Shown here: positions 36,569 through 45,432 of the stretch, piece after piece
Layout: every line of letters begins with the position of its first letter
How positions within the stretch are numbered: position 1 is the stretch's first letter
NCBI RefSeq assembly: GCF_004785645.1
Contig: NZ_SRPE01000005.1
Location: 186,001 to 250,000 of the forward strand
Length of the DNA stretch: 64,000 bases
Origin: Empedobacter tilapiae
Lineage (GTDB): Bacteria > Bacteroidota > Bacteroidia > Flavobacteriales > Weeksellaceae
Direction of reading: 5' to 3'
Notes under the pieces: model-generated
Databases searched by the model: none
What the model was told of the DNA's origin: nothing
What the model saw: only the letters and a program-made list of their open reading frames with translations
Made by a program: the position numbers and the translations under genes

Positions 36569-37165
36569 TTACTCATCTAACTGATTTAGAATTTTTTCTA
36601 ACTCTACAAGTGGTTTTTTATAAAATTGATTAATCCACCATTTTAATATCCAAATACAAAAAACGACATAGATCACTAAAATAGAGACTATATAAACATA
36701 TAAAAGTAATGGACTTTCAAAATGTATAAATGTGTTTTTCTGAATGTAAACTATTCCTACAAACATTATCATGAGAATACATAAAACATATGTATAAATA
36801 CTATATACATCTATAGAAGATTTATAATTGTAATAGAACCAATTAATATTTTTAAGTGAACTGTATTCTAAACGATACGAACGTTTATAAAATCTAAAAA
36901 TATATGTAAAAGGTATTATTAGTGTGGCACAATAACATATAACAATCCACCAAATAAGTTGATTATTCATGTCAAAATAATACGGAAATAAAAGTAAGAT
37001 AGGGAAAGTGGTAATTTGAAAAAAGAAATCTTTTTTCAACGTTTTTCTTACCTTATCAATAACTGTATTTGCTTCAGTTTTTATATCTAAATCATTTCCT
37101 ATCTTCACTTTTTCTGAAGACTGATTATCCCATTGTTTTTGTAATTCATCAAAATTCATAGTCAT
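36569..37165 (-). CDS. Four-helix membrane protein coupled to an ECF sigma factor
   Basis: In this 198-residue protein a cytoplasmic N-terminus (NFDELQKQWDNQSSEKVKIG) precedes four hydrophobic segments, including FFFQITTFPILLLFPYYF and IYTYVLCILMIMFVGIVYI. The start lies 17 bases inside the end of the sigma factor gene, so the two are translationally coupled. The position suggests it is the anti-sigma or sensing partner. It lacks an obvious zinc-containing anti-sigma motif, so this is inference from gene order. An alternative start lies two codons on. Confidence 0.75.
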   Translation of the reverse strand: MTMNFDELQKQWDNQSSEKVKIGNDLDIKTEANTVIDKVRKTLKKDFFFQITTFPILLLFPYYFDMNNQLIWWIVICYCATLIIPFTYIFRFYKRSYRLEYSSLKNINWFYYNYKSSIDVYSIYTYVLCILMIMFVGIVYIQKNTFIHFESPLLLYVYIVSILVIYVVFCIWILKWWINQFYKKPLVELEKILNQLDE

Positions 37166-37649
37166 ATTTTTTAATGATGATTTGTATTTTTTCTTTTGTT
37201 CTATTCAATTTCACACGTGCATTCCCTTCCGAAATTCCTAAGTTAGAGCTAATTTCCTTGTGACTTTGTCCTTCTAAAAAAAGAAAAATCAATGCTTTTT
37301 CAACTTTATTCAGCTCATGAACTGCTTTATAAAATAATTCAAGCTGTGTTTCTTTTTCATCAGAATCCACTTCATCTATCTGATCAACGTTTTCTAAAAA
37401 AGTATATCTACTTGTTTTTTTATTTTCTTTTTTGAAATAAGTTAAAGCTGTATTTAACGAAACTCTATACATCCAAGTTGAGAATTGAGAATTTCCTTTA
37501 AACCGTTCAAAAGATTTCCATAATTGTAAAATAATCTCTTGAATCAAGTCATTCTGATCTTCAGAATTATCCATATACATCCTAGAAATTTTATACAAAA
37601 TTCCTTTATGCTGTTCTATTAATTCTAAAAATTCTTTCTGATTCTTCAC
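37149..37649 (-). CDS. ECF-type RNA polymerase sigma factor
   Basis: This 166-residue protein has region 2 with DQNDLIQEIILQLWKSFERF and FSTWMYRVSLNTAL, and region 4 with EKALIFLFLEGQSHKEISSN followed by LGISEGNARVKLNRTKEKI. The start is GTG at 37649; a stop codon directly ahead leaves no other choice. It sits 12 bases after the TraB/GumN gene and overlaps the membrane-protein gene, so all three probably form one operon. The promoters it serves are not known. Confidence 0.9.
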   Translation of the reverse strand: MKNQKEFLELIEQHKGILYKISRMYMDNSEDQNDLIQEIILQLWKSFERFKGNSQFSTWMYRVSLNTALTYFKKENKKTSRYTFLENVDQIDEVDSDEKETQLELFYKAVHELNKVEKALIFLFLEGQSHKEISSNLGISEGNARVKLNRTKEKIQIIIKKYDYEF

Positions 37650-37661
37650 TTATGTAAATAC

Positions 37662-38501
37662 TTAGTCTAGAATAGCTGTCACTTTGTAGCCTTTTGATTT
37701 CAATAAATTGATCAATCCTTTTTCTCCTGCTAAATGAGCTGAGCCTACTGCAATTAAAGTTGATTTACTTTTTATAATTTCTGGGATTAATTCAATCCAT
37801 TTCTCATTACGTTCTACCATCAAAACATCATATAATTCTGGATTAGAAGCTGAATATTCTTTCATTATTTTATCCAATTGGTTGATATTTTCATTCTTAT
37901 AAGCTGTAAACATTGTATCAAAAATTTCTTTTGTTTTTTCAGAATCCATTTCTTTCAAGGCTTTCACCATTTCTTGTGAATCAATAAAACGATCCAAGTA
38001 ATCATATTGGTCTTTCACTGTAGATAATCCAGCCATTGGTTTATTTGCTGCTTTGTACGACGCAATGATTTCTTCTTCAAAACTTGTTACTTGACAAGGA
38101 AAAGAACTTTGCATTAACATCGCCATAATCAACATTGGTTTTATCTGATCAAAAGCTGCTAGATTGGTTCCAAACTTTGTTTTTAGTTGATTATCCAAAT
38201 AAATAGAATCTTCCTTTGATATTTGAGAACTAATTGTTTTATCACTCATCATATTAGCTTGCATTTGAGACATAAAATTAGGATTTCCCATATCTATCTC
38301 AAAAACTGCTTGACTTGTTCGTTCAATTGTTTTTACCAACTTTGGTTGCATTGCAAACTTGTCTTTACAAATCATATGAACTGTACCAAATAGATACGAA
38401 GGTTGCTGCAAGTCTTTACTTTCTATTTTCCATAAAAGAGAGTTTTGAGCAAAAGTGAAGGAAAATATAAAAAGACATACAAAAGTGATTATTTTTCTCA
38501 T
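37662..38501 (-). CDS. TraB/GumN family protein, exported
   Basis: This 279-residue protein has a signal peptide (MRKIITFVCLFIFSFTFA). The TraB/GumN pattern is clear: QPSYLFGTVHMICKD near the start, QAVFEIDMGNPNF, and the C-terminal ALIAVGSAHLAGEKGL-like segment (TLIAVGSAHLAGEKGLINLL). GxxH motifs at both ends suggest a Tiki-like metal-dependent protease fold. It is the first gene of the probable operon with the sigma factor. Confidence 0.9.
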   Translation of the reverse strand: MRKIITFVCLFIFSFTFAQNSLLWKIESKDLQQPSYLFGTVHMICKDKFAMQPKLVKTIERTSQAVFEIDMGNPNFMSQMQANMMSDKTISSQISKEDSIYLDNQLKTKFGTNLAAFDQIKPMLIMAMLMQSSFPCQVTSFEEEIIASYKAANKPMAGLSTVKDQYDYLDRFIDSQEMVKALKEMDSEKTKEIFDTMFTAYKNENINQLDKIMKEYSASNPELYDVLMVERNEKWIELIPEIIKSKSTLIAVGSAHLAGEKGLINLLKSKGYKVTAILD

Positions 38502-38548
38502 TGTGTTAATTTTAAATGTTAGTATAAAAAATTAATCTTTGTTACTAA

Positions 38549-38812
38549 TTATTTTATCTTTTTTAATGCAACCTGCTCATCAGCTATAAATAGAATACAA
38601 TTTACTCCAAAAAATTCTTGTAAAATATTTACTTTGATGTTTAACTTTTCATCTTTCGAATTTTTCAAATGTCCCGTTAAAATTGGAGTTGAAAAATAAT
38701 TAATTTGATAATCTTGTAATTTATCATTTACAAAAAGTTTTTCGCCAGAAAACCAATTATTCTCAATTCTGATTACATTATTTTCAAAAGTTGCTTCCCA
38801 AATAGATTTCAT
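38549..38812 (-). CDS. Small hypothetical protein
   Basis: This 87-residue cytoplasmic protein appears beta-rich (SIWEATFENNVIRIENNWFS, NILQEFFGVNCILFIADEQV). It has no signal peptide and no recognised domain. The gene lies between the TraB/GumN and Nudix genes, with a 47-base gap to the former. Its codon use resembles that of its neighbours. Confidence 0.7.
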   Translation of the reverse strand: MKSIWEATFENNVIRIENNWFSGEKLFVNDKLQDYQINYFSTPILTGHLKNSKDEKLNIKVNILQEFFGVNCILFIADEQVALKKIK

Positions 38813-38883
38813 CGTTTAATTATTTTAGTGTTTACTAGTGAGTAGACATAAAATAAAAACGTTACAAAAATTTTGTAAAAAAT

Positions 38884-39291
38884 TTAAAAATCCATTTTCA
38901 ACCAAATTGGGAAACTAAATTCTTCTAATAAATGTGCTAATTTAAATTCTTTGTAGTTCTCTTTCGTTATCCATGCCATTTCTTCTATCTCAGAAGCGAT
39001 TTTAAGAGTTTCTAACGATTTTAATTTAACATGAAACACATTTGCATGAACTTCGGTATTCACTTCGTTAACGGCAATAGAAGTGTGTTGTCCTAAAAAT
39101 GAAACATCGTGCTGTAGAATATTAATATTAATCTCTTCTAAAAATTCGCGTCGAAGCGTTGTTAATAATTCTTCATCTTGTTCTCGTTTTCCACCAACCA
39201 TCTGAAAAAATTTCGATTTCTTTTTTCGGACAGCTAACATTCTACCCGTTTCATCTGTAACCAAGGCGTTCACCAAATAAATATGATTCAT
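38884..39291 (-). CDS. Nudix hydrolase
   Basis: In this 135-residue protein the Nudix box runs from Gly34 to Ile56 (GKREQDE, then RREFLEEINI), fitting G-x5-E-x7-RE-U-x-EE-x-G-U except that Asn replaces the last Gly. It would hydrolyse a nucleoside diphosphate linked to another group. The substrate cannot be read from the sequence. Six copies of a heptamer begin two bases ahead of the ATG, which could alter expression by slippage. Confidence 0.9.
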   Translation of the reverse strand: MNHIYLVNALVTDETGRMLAVRKKKSKFFQMVGGKREQDEELLTTLRREFLEEININILQHDVSFLGQHTSIAVNEVNTEVHANVFHVKLKSLETLKIASEIEEMAWITKENYKEFKLAHLLEEFSFPIWLKMDF

Positions 39292-39292
39292 T

Positions 39293-39334
39293 GTTATGCG
39301 TTATGCGTTATGCGTTATGCGTTATGCGTTATGC
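39293..39334. repeat. Six tandem heptamers before the Nudix start codon
   Basis: GTTATGC is repeated six times without error at 39293-39334. On the minus strand it reads GCATAAC and occupies the leader of the Nudix gene, ending two bases before its ATG. Confidence 0.95.
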
Positions 39335-39369
39335 AAAAGTAGAATTTAGGAAAGTTTGGAGCAAAAAAA

Positions 39370-39393
39370 AAGCTTCACAATAAGTGAAGCTTA
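39370..39393 (-). terminator. Terminator of the tRNA-Asp array
   Basis: AAGCTTCAC pairs with GTGAAGCTT (39370-39378 and 39384-39392). An A tract on the plus strand provides the T run on the minus strand. Confidence 0.88.
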
Positions 39394-39403
39394 TAAAAGT
39401 TGG

Positions 39404-39477
39404 CGATCCGGACGGGACTCGAACCCGCGACCACTTGCGTGACAGGCAAGTATTCTAACCAACTGAACTACCGGATC
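39404..39477 (-). tRNA. trnD: tRNA-Asp (GTC), copy 4 in transcription order
   Basis: This 74-base cloverleaf has the acceptor arm GATCCGG/CCGGATC, D-loop AGTTCAGTTGGTTAGA, anticodon GTC in CCTGTCACG, and T-arm GCGGGTTCGAGTCCCGT. CCA is not encoded. Confidence 0.96.
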
Positions 39478-39535
39478 AGTCTGTTTTTTTTATTTATAAT
39501 TTTCGATCGATCTAAAATAGAAAAAGAAATAGATG

Positions 39536-39609
39536 CGATCCGGACGGGACTCGAACCCGCGACCACTTGCGTGACAGGCAAGTATTCTAACCAACTGAAC
39601 TACCGGATC
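39536..39609 (-). tRNA. trnD: tRNA-Asp (GTC), copy 3
   Basis: Identical over the 74-base gene to the copy at 39404. The spacer is 58 bases. Confidence 0.96.
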
Positions 39610-39657
39610 AGAAAATTATAAATTGATATATTTTTTATGAATTTTTATAAAAAATTG

Positions 39658-39731
39658 CGATCCGGACGGGACTCGAACCCGCGACCACTTGCGTGACAGG
39701 CAAGTATTCTAACCAACTGAACTACCGGATC
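39658..39731 (-). tRNA. trnD: tRNA-Asp (GTC), copy 2
   Basis: Identical over the 74-base gene to the other copies. The spacer to copy 3 is 48 bases and shares the sequence AGAAAATTATA with the next spacer. Confidence 0.96.
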
Positions 39732-39775
39732 AGAAAATTATAAAAAATATATTGTGTAAAAGAACGAACTTTTTG

Positions 39776-39849
39776 CGATCCGGACGGGACTCGAACCCGC
39801 GACCACTTGCGTGACAGGCAAGTATTCTAACCAACTGAACTACCGGATC
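39776..39849 (-). tRNA. trnD: tRNA-Asp (GTC), copy 1
   Basis: First of four identical genes on the minus strand, with a 44-base spacer to copy 2. The promoter should lie in the AT-rich stretch between 39850 and 39918. Confidence 0.96.
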
Positions 39850-39919
39850 AAAATCTGTATCGATTTCGGATTGCAAATATAGGCGGTTTTCTGATAAAAC
39901 CTAAATTTTTTTCAAAAAA

Positions 39920-39946
39920 AATCTCGGAAATTTTGCGTCCGAGATT
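39920..39946 (-). terminator. Terminator of trxA
   Basis: AATCTCGGA pairs with TCCGAGATT around a nine-base loop, with seven T following on the minus strand. Confidence 0.88.
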
Positions 39947-39976
39947 CTTTTATTTCAAAATCAGCGATTTAATTTA

Positions 39977-40294
39977 TTATAAAATCGCGTTTAATTTTTC
40001 TACTAATTGCTCTTTTGGAACAACTCCAACAACTTTGTCTACTACTTCTCCGTCTTTGAAGAATAAAATTGTAGGAATGTTGCGGATTCCATATTTTGCT
40101 GCAACTTCTTGATTTGTGTCTACATCAACTTTACCAATAACCGCTTTTCCTTGGTATTCTGTAGCAAGCTCTTCCACAACTGGACCAACCATTCTACAAG
40201 GACCACACCAAACAGCCCAAAAATCAACCATTGCTGGTTTTCCTGACTCTATAATATCTGATGCAAATGATGCGTCTGTTACTTCTAATGCCAT
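39977..40294 (-). CDS. trxA: Thioredoxin
   Basis: This 105-residue cytoplasmic protein has the active site WCGPC at 29-33 (FWAVWCGPCRM), the cis-Pro segment GIRNIPTILFFKDGE, and the normal full length. It reduces protein disulfides and serves ribonucleotide reductase and peroxidases. It is a single gene with its own terminator and a likely promoter about 30 bases ahead of the ATG. Confidence 0.97.
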   Translation of the reverse strand: MALEVTDASFASDIIESGKPAMVDFWAVWCGPCRMVGPVVEELATEYQGKAVIGKVDVDTNQEVAAKYGIRNIPTILFFKDGEVVDKVVGVVPKEQLVEKLNAIL

Positions 40295-40326
40295 AATCTT
40301 ATATTTTTTATCTAATCTTAAGTTTA

Positions 40327-40334
40327 CAAATCTA
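40327..40334 (-). promoter_or_regulatory. Candidate -7 element of trxA
   Basis: On the minus strand TAGATTTG matches the Bacteroidota -7 consensus TAnnTTTG. A T-rich TTTT lies about 19 bases ahead where TTTG is expected. Confidence 0.4.
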
Positions 40335-40403
40335 CATAAAATTTTATTGTTGAAAAATTTCGTTCATATTATCTATCAATTATTAAATAGATGAAACGAA
40401 TAA

Positions 40404-43400
40404 TTAATTCAGTTTGAATGTTATTTCTTGCAATTCATCTAATTCTTTCAACAAATCTCGACAAATATTAATTTTAATTTTACTTGCTGGTAAATCTAAA
40501 TTGTTCAAATAATCTTTTGGATCAATCAATTGAATTTTTAATAATTTATCTCCTTGATATTTGAACATAATATCTGATAATTTGTTAAATGTTTCTTGCG
40601 AAAATTCTGGAACTTCAATTTTAACCGTCATTTTTTCGGCTTGTTTTTCCACAATTTCATTCAATAATAAAATATTTGTGATGTTTTTATATACACGTCC
40701 TTGTGTTACATTTCCTTCTTTATCTTTGAATTCTTTTTTCGAGATATTCAATTTCAAATTCAAGAACATATTTTCTTGCATAAAATGTCTATACTTCATA
40801 TAATCGCTTCCAAAAACCATAATATCCATCGAATCGGTGTAATCACTAAACGTAAAAATACCAAATTCGTTTCCATTTTTGGCAATTCTATGTTGAATAT
40901 TTGACATCATTCCACAAATCGAAACTTCTTTGTTGACAAAGTTATCTTCATTCGCATTAATATCAGAAATACTGCAATTTGAAGCCATTTTCAATTCATG
41001 TTTGAAATCATCTAACGGATGTGAAGAAATATAAATTCCGACAACTTCTTTCTCTTTCGACAAAAGTTGTAACATATTCCATTTCTCGCAATCTGGCAAC
41101 ATCGGAACCACATCTTCTACAACAGAATCTCCTCCAAAATCACCAAATAAAGAAGTTTGAGAAGAGTTTTTTTGCTCCTGATAATTTCCTCCATATTTGA
41201 TTAATTTCTCCAAATTCGTCGTTGTATTATCGATAAAGAAATAACGTCCTCTGTGAAATTCAAACGAATCAAAACCTCCTGCTAAAACTAAATTTTCGAT
41301 TGTTTTTTTGTTCACCGTTCTTAATTCGACACGTTTCACGAAATCGTAAATATCTTTAAATGGTCCATTTTCTTCACGTTCCGATATAATTGAATTTACC
41401 GCAGCTTGCCCAACACCTTTTACAGCACCCATTCCGAAACGAATCTCGTAATTTTCGTTTACGTTAAATTTTGTAATCGACTCGTTAATGTCTGGACCAA
41501 GAACCGCCAATCCCATACGTTTACATTCTTCCATAAAAAATGTGACTTGCTTGATATCATTCATATTATTTGAAAGAACAGCCGCCATATATTCGGCAGG
41601 ATAATGCGCTTTCAGATAAGCCGTTTGGTATGCAACCCACGCATAACACGTCGAGTGCGATTTATTGAAAGCATACGAAGCAAAGGCTTCCCAGTCTGTC
41701 CAAACTTTTTCTAAAATCTTAGGATCATGCCCTTTTTCTGAAGCTTGCGCAACAAATTTTGGCTTCATTTTATCCAAAACAGCTTTTTGCTTTTTCCCCA
41801 TCGCTTTACGCAAAACGTCGGCATCACCTTTCGAGAAACCTGCTAATTTTTGCGAAAGTAACATTACTTGCTCCTGATAAACCGTAATTCCGTAGGTTTC
41901 TGATAAATATTCTTCCATCGCTTCCAAATCGTACTGAATCGGTTCTTCCCCGTTTTTACGGCGAACGAACGACGGAATATATTCGATAGGCCCCGGACGA
42001 TAAAGGGCATTCATGGCAATTAAATCGGCAAAAACTGTCGGACGTAAATCCTTCATGTATTTTTGCATTCCAGGTGACTCGTATTGGAAAACTCCAACCG
42101 TTTCACCACGCTGGAAAAGCTCATATGTTTTTTCGTCATCAATTGGAATTTCATCCGGATTGATTTCGATTCCTGTTCTCGCTTTTACTAATTTGATGGT
42201 ATCTTTAATCAATGTTAAGGTTTTCAACCCCAAAAAGTCCATCTTCAATAATCCGGCACTTTCTGCAACCGAGTTATCAAATTGTGTTACATATAAATCT
42301 GAATCTTTCGCTGTTGTTACAGGCACGAAATTCGTAATATCATCTGGCGTAATAATTACTCCGCACGCGTGAATTCCCGTATTACGAACAGAACCTTCTA
42401 AAATTTTTGCTTGCTGAATAGTTTCCGCAGCTAAATCATCTCCATTCGATAAACGTTTTAATTCGCTTACCGCATCAAATTCTTCCGGTTTTAAAGCTCC
42501 TTTTAATGCTGCTTCATCTAAATTGAAGATTTTAGACAACTTCATATTTGGAATCAGACCTGCAACACGATTGGCATCAAACAATGGTAAATCCAATACA
42601 CGCGCAGTATCTTTAATCGAAGATTTTGCCGCCATTGTACCATACGTAATGATTTGCGCTACCTGATTCGCTCCATATTTATCAATCACATAATCCATTA
42701 CCAACGATCGACCTTCATCATCAAAATCGATATCGATATCGGGCATAGACACACGGTCAGGATTCAGGAAACGCTCGAAAAGTAAATCATACTGAATTGG
42801 ATCTAAATTGGTAATCCACAAACAATAGGCAACAGCAGAACCCGCTGCAGAACCACGTCCTGGACCAACAGAAACGCCCATTTCACGAGCTGCCGCAATG
42901 AAATCTTGTACAATCAAGAAATAACCAGGATAACCAGTTTTCTCAATTGTTGCTAATTCGAAATCGATACGCTCTTTTATTTCATCTGTTAATTCGGGAT
43001 AACGTTTTTTCGCACCTTCGTATGTCAGATGTTTTAGGTAAGCATTCTCACCACGTTTTCCTCCGTCTTCGTCATCTTCTACATGGTGAAACTCTTCTGG
43101 AATATCAAATTTTGGAAGTAATACATCGCGATAAAGCGTGTACTCTTCAATCTTATCAATGATTTCTTGAATATTAATAATCGCATCTGGAACATCTTGA
43201 AACAATTGTTTCATTTCAGTTTCAGACTTGAAATAATATTCTTGATTTGGCAAACCAAAACGGAATCCGCGACCACGACCAATCGGTGTAGATTGCTTTT
43301 CCGCATCGCGCACACACAACAAAATATCGTGTGCATTCGAATCGTCTTGATTAATATAATAGGTATTATTTGTCGCCACAACTTTTACATTGTGTTTACG

Positions 43401-44804
43401 GGCAAACGCAAGCAAAGTCTGATTAACACGATCTTCATCTTCTTGTCCGTGACGCATCAATTCGATGTAAAAATCATCGCCAAATTGCTCTTTCCACCAA
43501 AGTAAGGCTTCTTCAGCTTGCTTTTCACCAAGATTCAAAATTTTGTTTGGAACTTCACCTTGTAAGTTTCCAGACAAAACAATTAAATCTTCTTTATATT
43601 CTTCGATAATCGCTTTATCAATTCGAGGCACATAGTAAAACCCATCTGTATACGCCTTCGATGCCATTTTTGCTAAATGATGATAACCATTTTTATTCTT
43701 TGCAAAAACAACAATTTGATAACCATTATCTTTTTTTGATTTGTCTAAATGATTCTCACACACAAAAAATTCTGAACCAATAATTGGCGTAATCAATACT
43801 TCCGTTGGCTCTTTTCCTTCTTCTATTAATTCTGCATTCTTTTCTTTTGCCGCTTTGTTGTGATTCTGAACTGCCGCATTGAAATGGAACGCACACATCA
43901 TATTTCCATGATCGGTAATCGCAACTGCAGGCATTTTATTCTTTGCCGCAGCGCTCACCAAATCGTTGACAGAAATGGTTGATTGTAAAATCGAGAATTG
44001 TGTATGATTATGTAAATGTGCAAATTTTGCTTTTTCAAACTGTTCTAAAACTTCCTCTGAAATTTCAACTACCTCATCACCTCCATCTTCTTTGGCTTTA
44101 ATTTTCGCAATTTCTTCCGAAGCCTTTTTAAGATTGACGTGATTTAGTCCAACGGGCTGAATATTTGTTTCATTAATTGTATTAAATCGAACAAAATAAT
44201 CATCCTCAACTTCTAACTCGTTTTTTGAAAAAATACCTTTACGAATCAACTCGAAAAAACAACGCGTAGTTGCTTCCACATCGGCAGTTGCATTATGCGC
44301 TTCACCAAATGGAACACCAAAAAGATATTGGTGCAACTCCGTCAACGTTGGTAATTTGTAACGACCACCACGACCACCAGGAAGTTTCAACAACTCTGCA
44401 GTCACTTCTGTACAGGTATCCAAAACAGGTTTTTCGACTAAATTATTTTCATAATTCAGTCGATAAAATTCGGCTCCCATGATGTTAATATCGAAACCTA
44501 AATTTTGTCCAACAATGAATTTAGCTTTTCCTAAAACTTCGTTGAATTTATCTAAAACTTCTTTTAATGGAACACCTTTTTCGGTAGCCAAATCAGTCGA
44601 AATTCCGTGAATACGCTCAGAATCGTACGGAATATCAAAACCATCTGGACGAACCAAATAATCTTGATGTTCAATAATTTGCCCCATTTCGTCGTGCAAT
44701 TGCCAAGCGATTTGTATACAACGTGGCCAGTTGTCGGAGTCAGAAATCGGCGCATTCCAATCTTTCGGAAGACCAGTTGTCTCTGTATCGTATATTAAGT
44801 ACAT
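40404..44804 (-). CDS. dnaE: DNA polymerase III alpha subunit with N-terminal proofreading exonuclease
   Basis: In this 1466-residue protein the first 190 residues are a DEDDh exonuclease (YDTETTGLP with Asp6 and Glu8; HNATADVEAT further on), joined to a normal DnaE. The PHP domain begins near 262 (HLHNHTQFSI). The polymerase active site PDIDIDFDDEGR is near 687-698. A helix-hairpin-helix and a C-terminal OB fold (about 1290-1335, ICGMMSNIQHRIAKNGNEFG) follow. The fusion puts replication and proofreading in one chain, the usual layout in this phylum. It is the main replicative polymerase. Confidence 0.97.
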   Translation of the reverse strand: MYLIYDTETTGLPKDWNAPISDSDNWPRCIQIAWQLHDEMGQIIEHQDYLVRPDGFDIPYDSERIHGISTDLATEKGVPLKEVLDKFNEVLGKAKFIVGQNLGFDINIMGAEFYRLNYENNLVEKPVLDTCTEVTAELLKLPGGRGGRYKLPTLTELHQYLFGVPFGEAHNATADVEATTRCFFELIRKGIFSKNELEVEDDYFVRFNTINETNIQPVGLNHVNLKKASEEIAKIKAKEDGGDEVVEISEEVLEQFEKAKFAHLHNHTQFSILQSTISVNDLVSAAAKNKMPAVAITDHGNMMCAFHFNAAVQNHNKAAKEKNAELIEEGKEPTEVLITPIIGSEFFVCENHLDKSKKDNGYQIVVFAKNKNGYHHLAKMASKAYTDGFYYVPRIDKAIIEEYKEDLIVLSGNLQGEVPNKILNLGEKQAEEALLWWKEQFGDDFYIELMRHGQEDEDRVNQTLLAFARKHNVKVVATNNTYYINQDDSNAHDILLCVRDAEKQSTPIGRGRGFRFGLPNQEYYFKSETEMKQLFQDVPDAIINIQEIIDKIEEYTLYRDVLLPKFDIPEEFHHVEDDEDGGKRGENAYLKHLTYEGAKKRYPELTDEIKERIDFELATIEKTGYPGYFLIVQDFIAAAREMGVSVGPGRGSAAGSAVAYCLWITNLDPIQYDLLFERFLNPDRVSMPDIDIDFDDEGRSLVMDYVIDKYGANQVAQIITYGTMAAKSSIKDTARVLDLPLFDANRVAGLIPNMKLSKIFNLDEAALKGALKPEEFDAVSELKRLSNGDDLAAETIQQAKILEGSVRNTGIHACGVIITPDDITNFVPVTTAKDSDLYVTQFDNSVAESAGLLKMDFLGLKTLTLIKDTIKLVKARTGIEINPDEIPIDDEKTYELFQRGETVGVFQYESPGMQKYMKDLRPTVFADLIAMNALYRPGPIEYIPSFVRRKNGEEPIQYDLEAMEEYLSETYGITVYQEQVMLLSQKLAGFSKGDADVLRKAMGKKQKAVLDKMKPKFVAQASEKGHDPKILEKVWTDWEAFASYAFNKSHSTCYAWVAYQTAYLKAHYPAEYMAAVLSNNMNDIKQVTFFMEECKRMGLAVLGPDINESITKFNVNENYEIRFGMGAVKGVGQAAVNSIISEREENGPFKDIYDFVKRVELRTVNKKTIENLVLAGGFDSFEFHRGRYFFIDNTTTNLEKLIKYGGNYQEQKNSSQTSLFGDFGGDSVVEDVVPMLPDCEKWNMLQLLSKEKEVVGIYISSHPLDDFKHELKMASNCSISDINANEDNFVNKEVSICGMMSNIQHRIAKNGNEFGIFTFSDYTDSMDIMVFGSDYMKYRHFMQENMFLNLKLNISKKEFKDKEGNVTQGRVYKNITNILLLNEIVEKQAEKMTVKIEVPEFSQETFNKLSDIMFKYQGDKLLKIQLIDPKDYLNNLDLPASKIKINICRDLLKELDELQEITFKLN

Positions 44805-44906
44805 TGAGTTTTCGTTTGAATCTGTAAATTTACGAAATCTTAGCAGAAGATTTTCTTAAGATAAGTTAAGAATAATTATCTATTTTAGATAATCAAATCA
44901 ACCAAA

Positions 44907-45431
44907 ATGAAAAATATTTTCATTATTAATGGAAGCACAAGCGAAAATTCATCTAATCAAAAAATAATAGAAAATTTTATTTCTTCTACATCTCAATATT
45001 TAGAATATATTGTTTTTGATGAATTAAAAACTCTTCCTCATTTTGATCCAGAACGTTCTATCGAAAATACACCACAAGAAATACTTGATTTTAGAACTGA
45101 AATAGAAAAAGCACATGGAATAATTATTTGTACGCCCGAATATATTTTTAGCATTCCGAGTGGATTGAAAAATGCATTAGAATGGTGCGTTTCGACAACT
45201 ATTTTTGATAGAAAACCTTTAGGAATTATCACTGCGTCTGCAAATGGAGAAAAAGGACATGAAGAATTGCAATTGATAATGAAAACATTGATGACGAACT
45301 TTAATGAACAGACAACTTTACTCATTCAAGGTGTAAAAGGAAAAGTAAATTCGGAAGGAAAAATAATTGATGAAGGAACTTTACAACAATTGGAAAAATT
45401 CACAAAAGCATTTCAAGTTCTAATCAATTAA
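44907..45431 (+). CDS. NAD(P)H-dependent FMN reductase family protein
   Basis: This 174-residue flavodoxin-like protein has the FMN phosphate loop IINGSTSENSSNQK at the start and TPEYIFSIPSGLKNALEWCV, typical of the family, in the middle. It reduces FMN, quinones or azo compounds with NAD(P)H. The exact substrate is unknown. The gene is followed after one base by a DoxX-like gene, so a redox pair in one operon is likely. Confidence 0.88.
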   Translation: MKNIFIINGSTSENSSNQKIIENFISSTSQYLEYIVFDELKTLPHFDPERSIENTPQEILDFRTEIEKAHGIIICTPEYIFSIPSGLKNALEWCVSTTIFDRKPLGIITASANGEKGHEELQLIMKTLMTNFNEQTTLLIQGVKGKVNSEGKIIDEGTLQQLEKFTKAFQVLIN

Positions 45432-45432
45432 A

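Noticed and set aside
39293-39334. Heptamer tract as a CRISPR or plasmid iteron
   Set aside because: The units are head to tail without spacers, and no replication initiator gene is nearby.
39400-39621. A small protein-like frame containing a repeated ATTCVTGKYSNQLNYRI
   Set aside because: It is the plus-strand shadow of two tRNA-Asp genes. The repetition is that of the tRNAs.
39404-39849. Regularly spaced identical repeats that look like a CRISPR array
   Set aside because: The repeats are 74 bases and fold as complete tRNA-Asp. The spacers are AT-rich and partly shared, and no cas genes are present.
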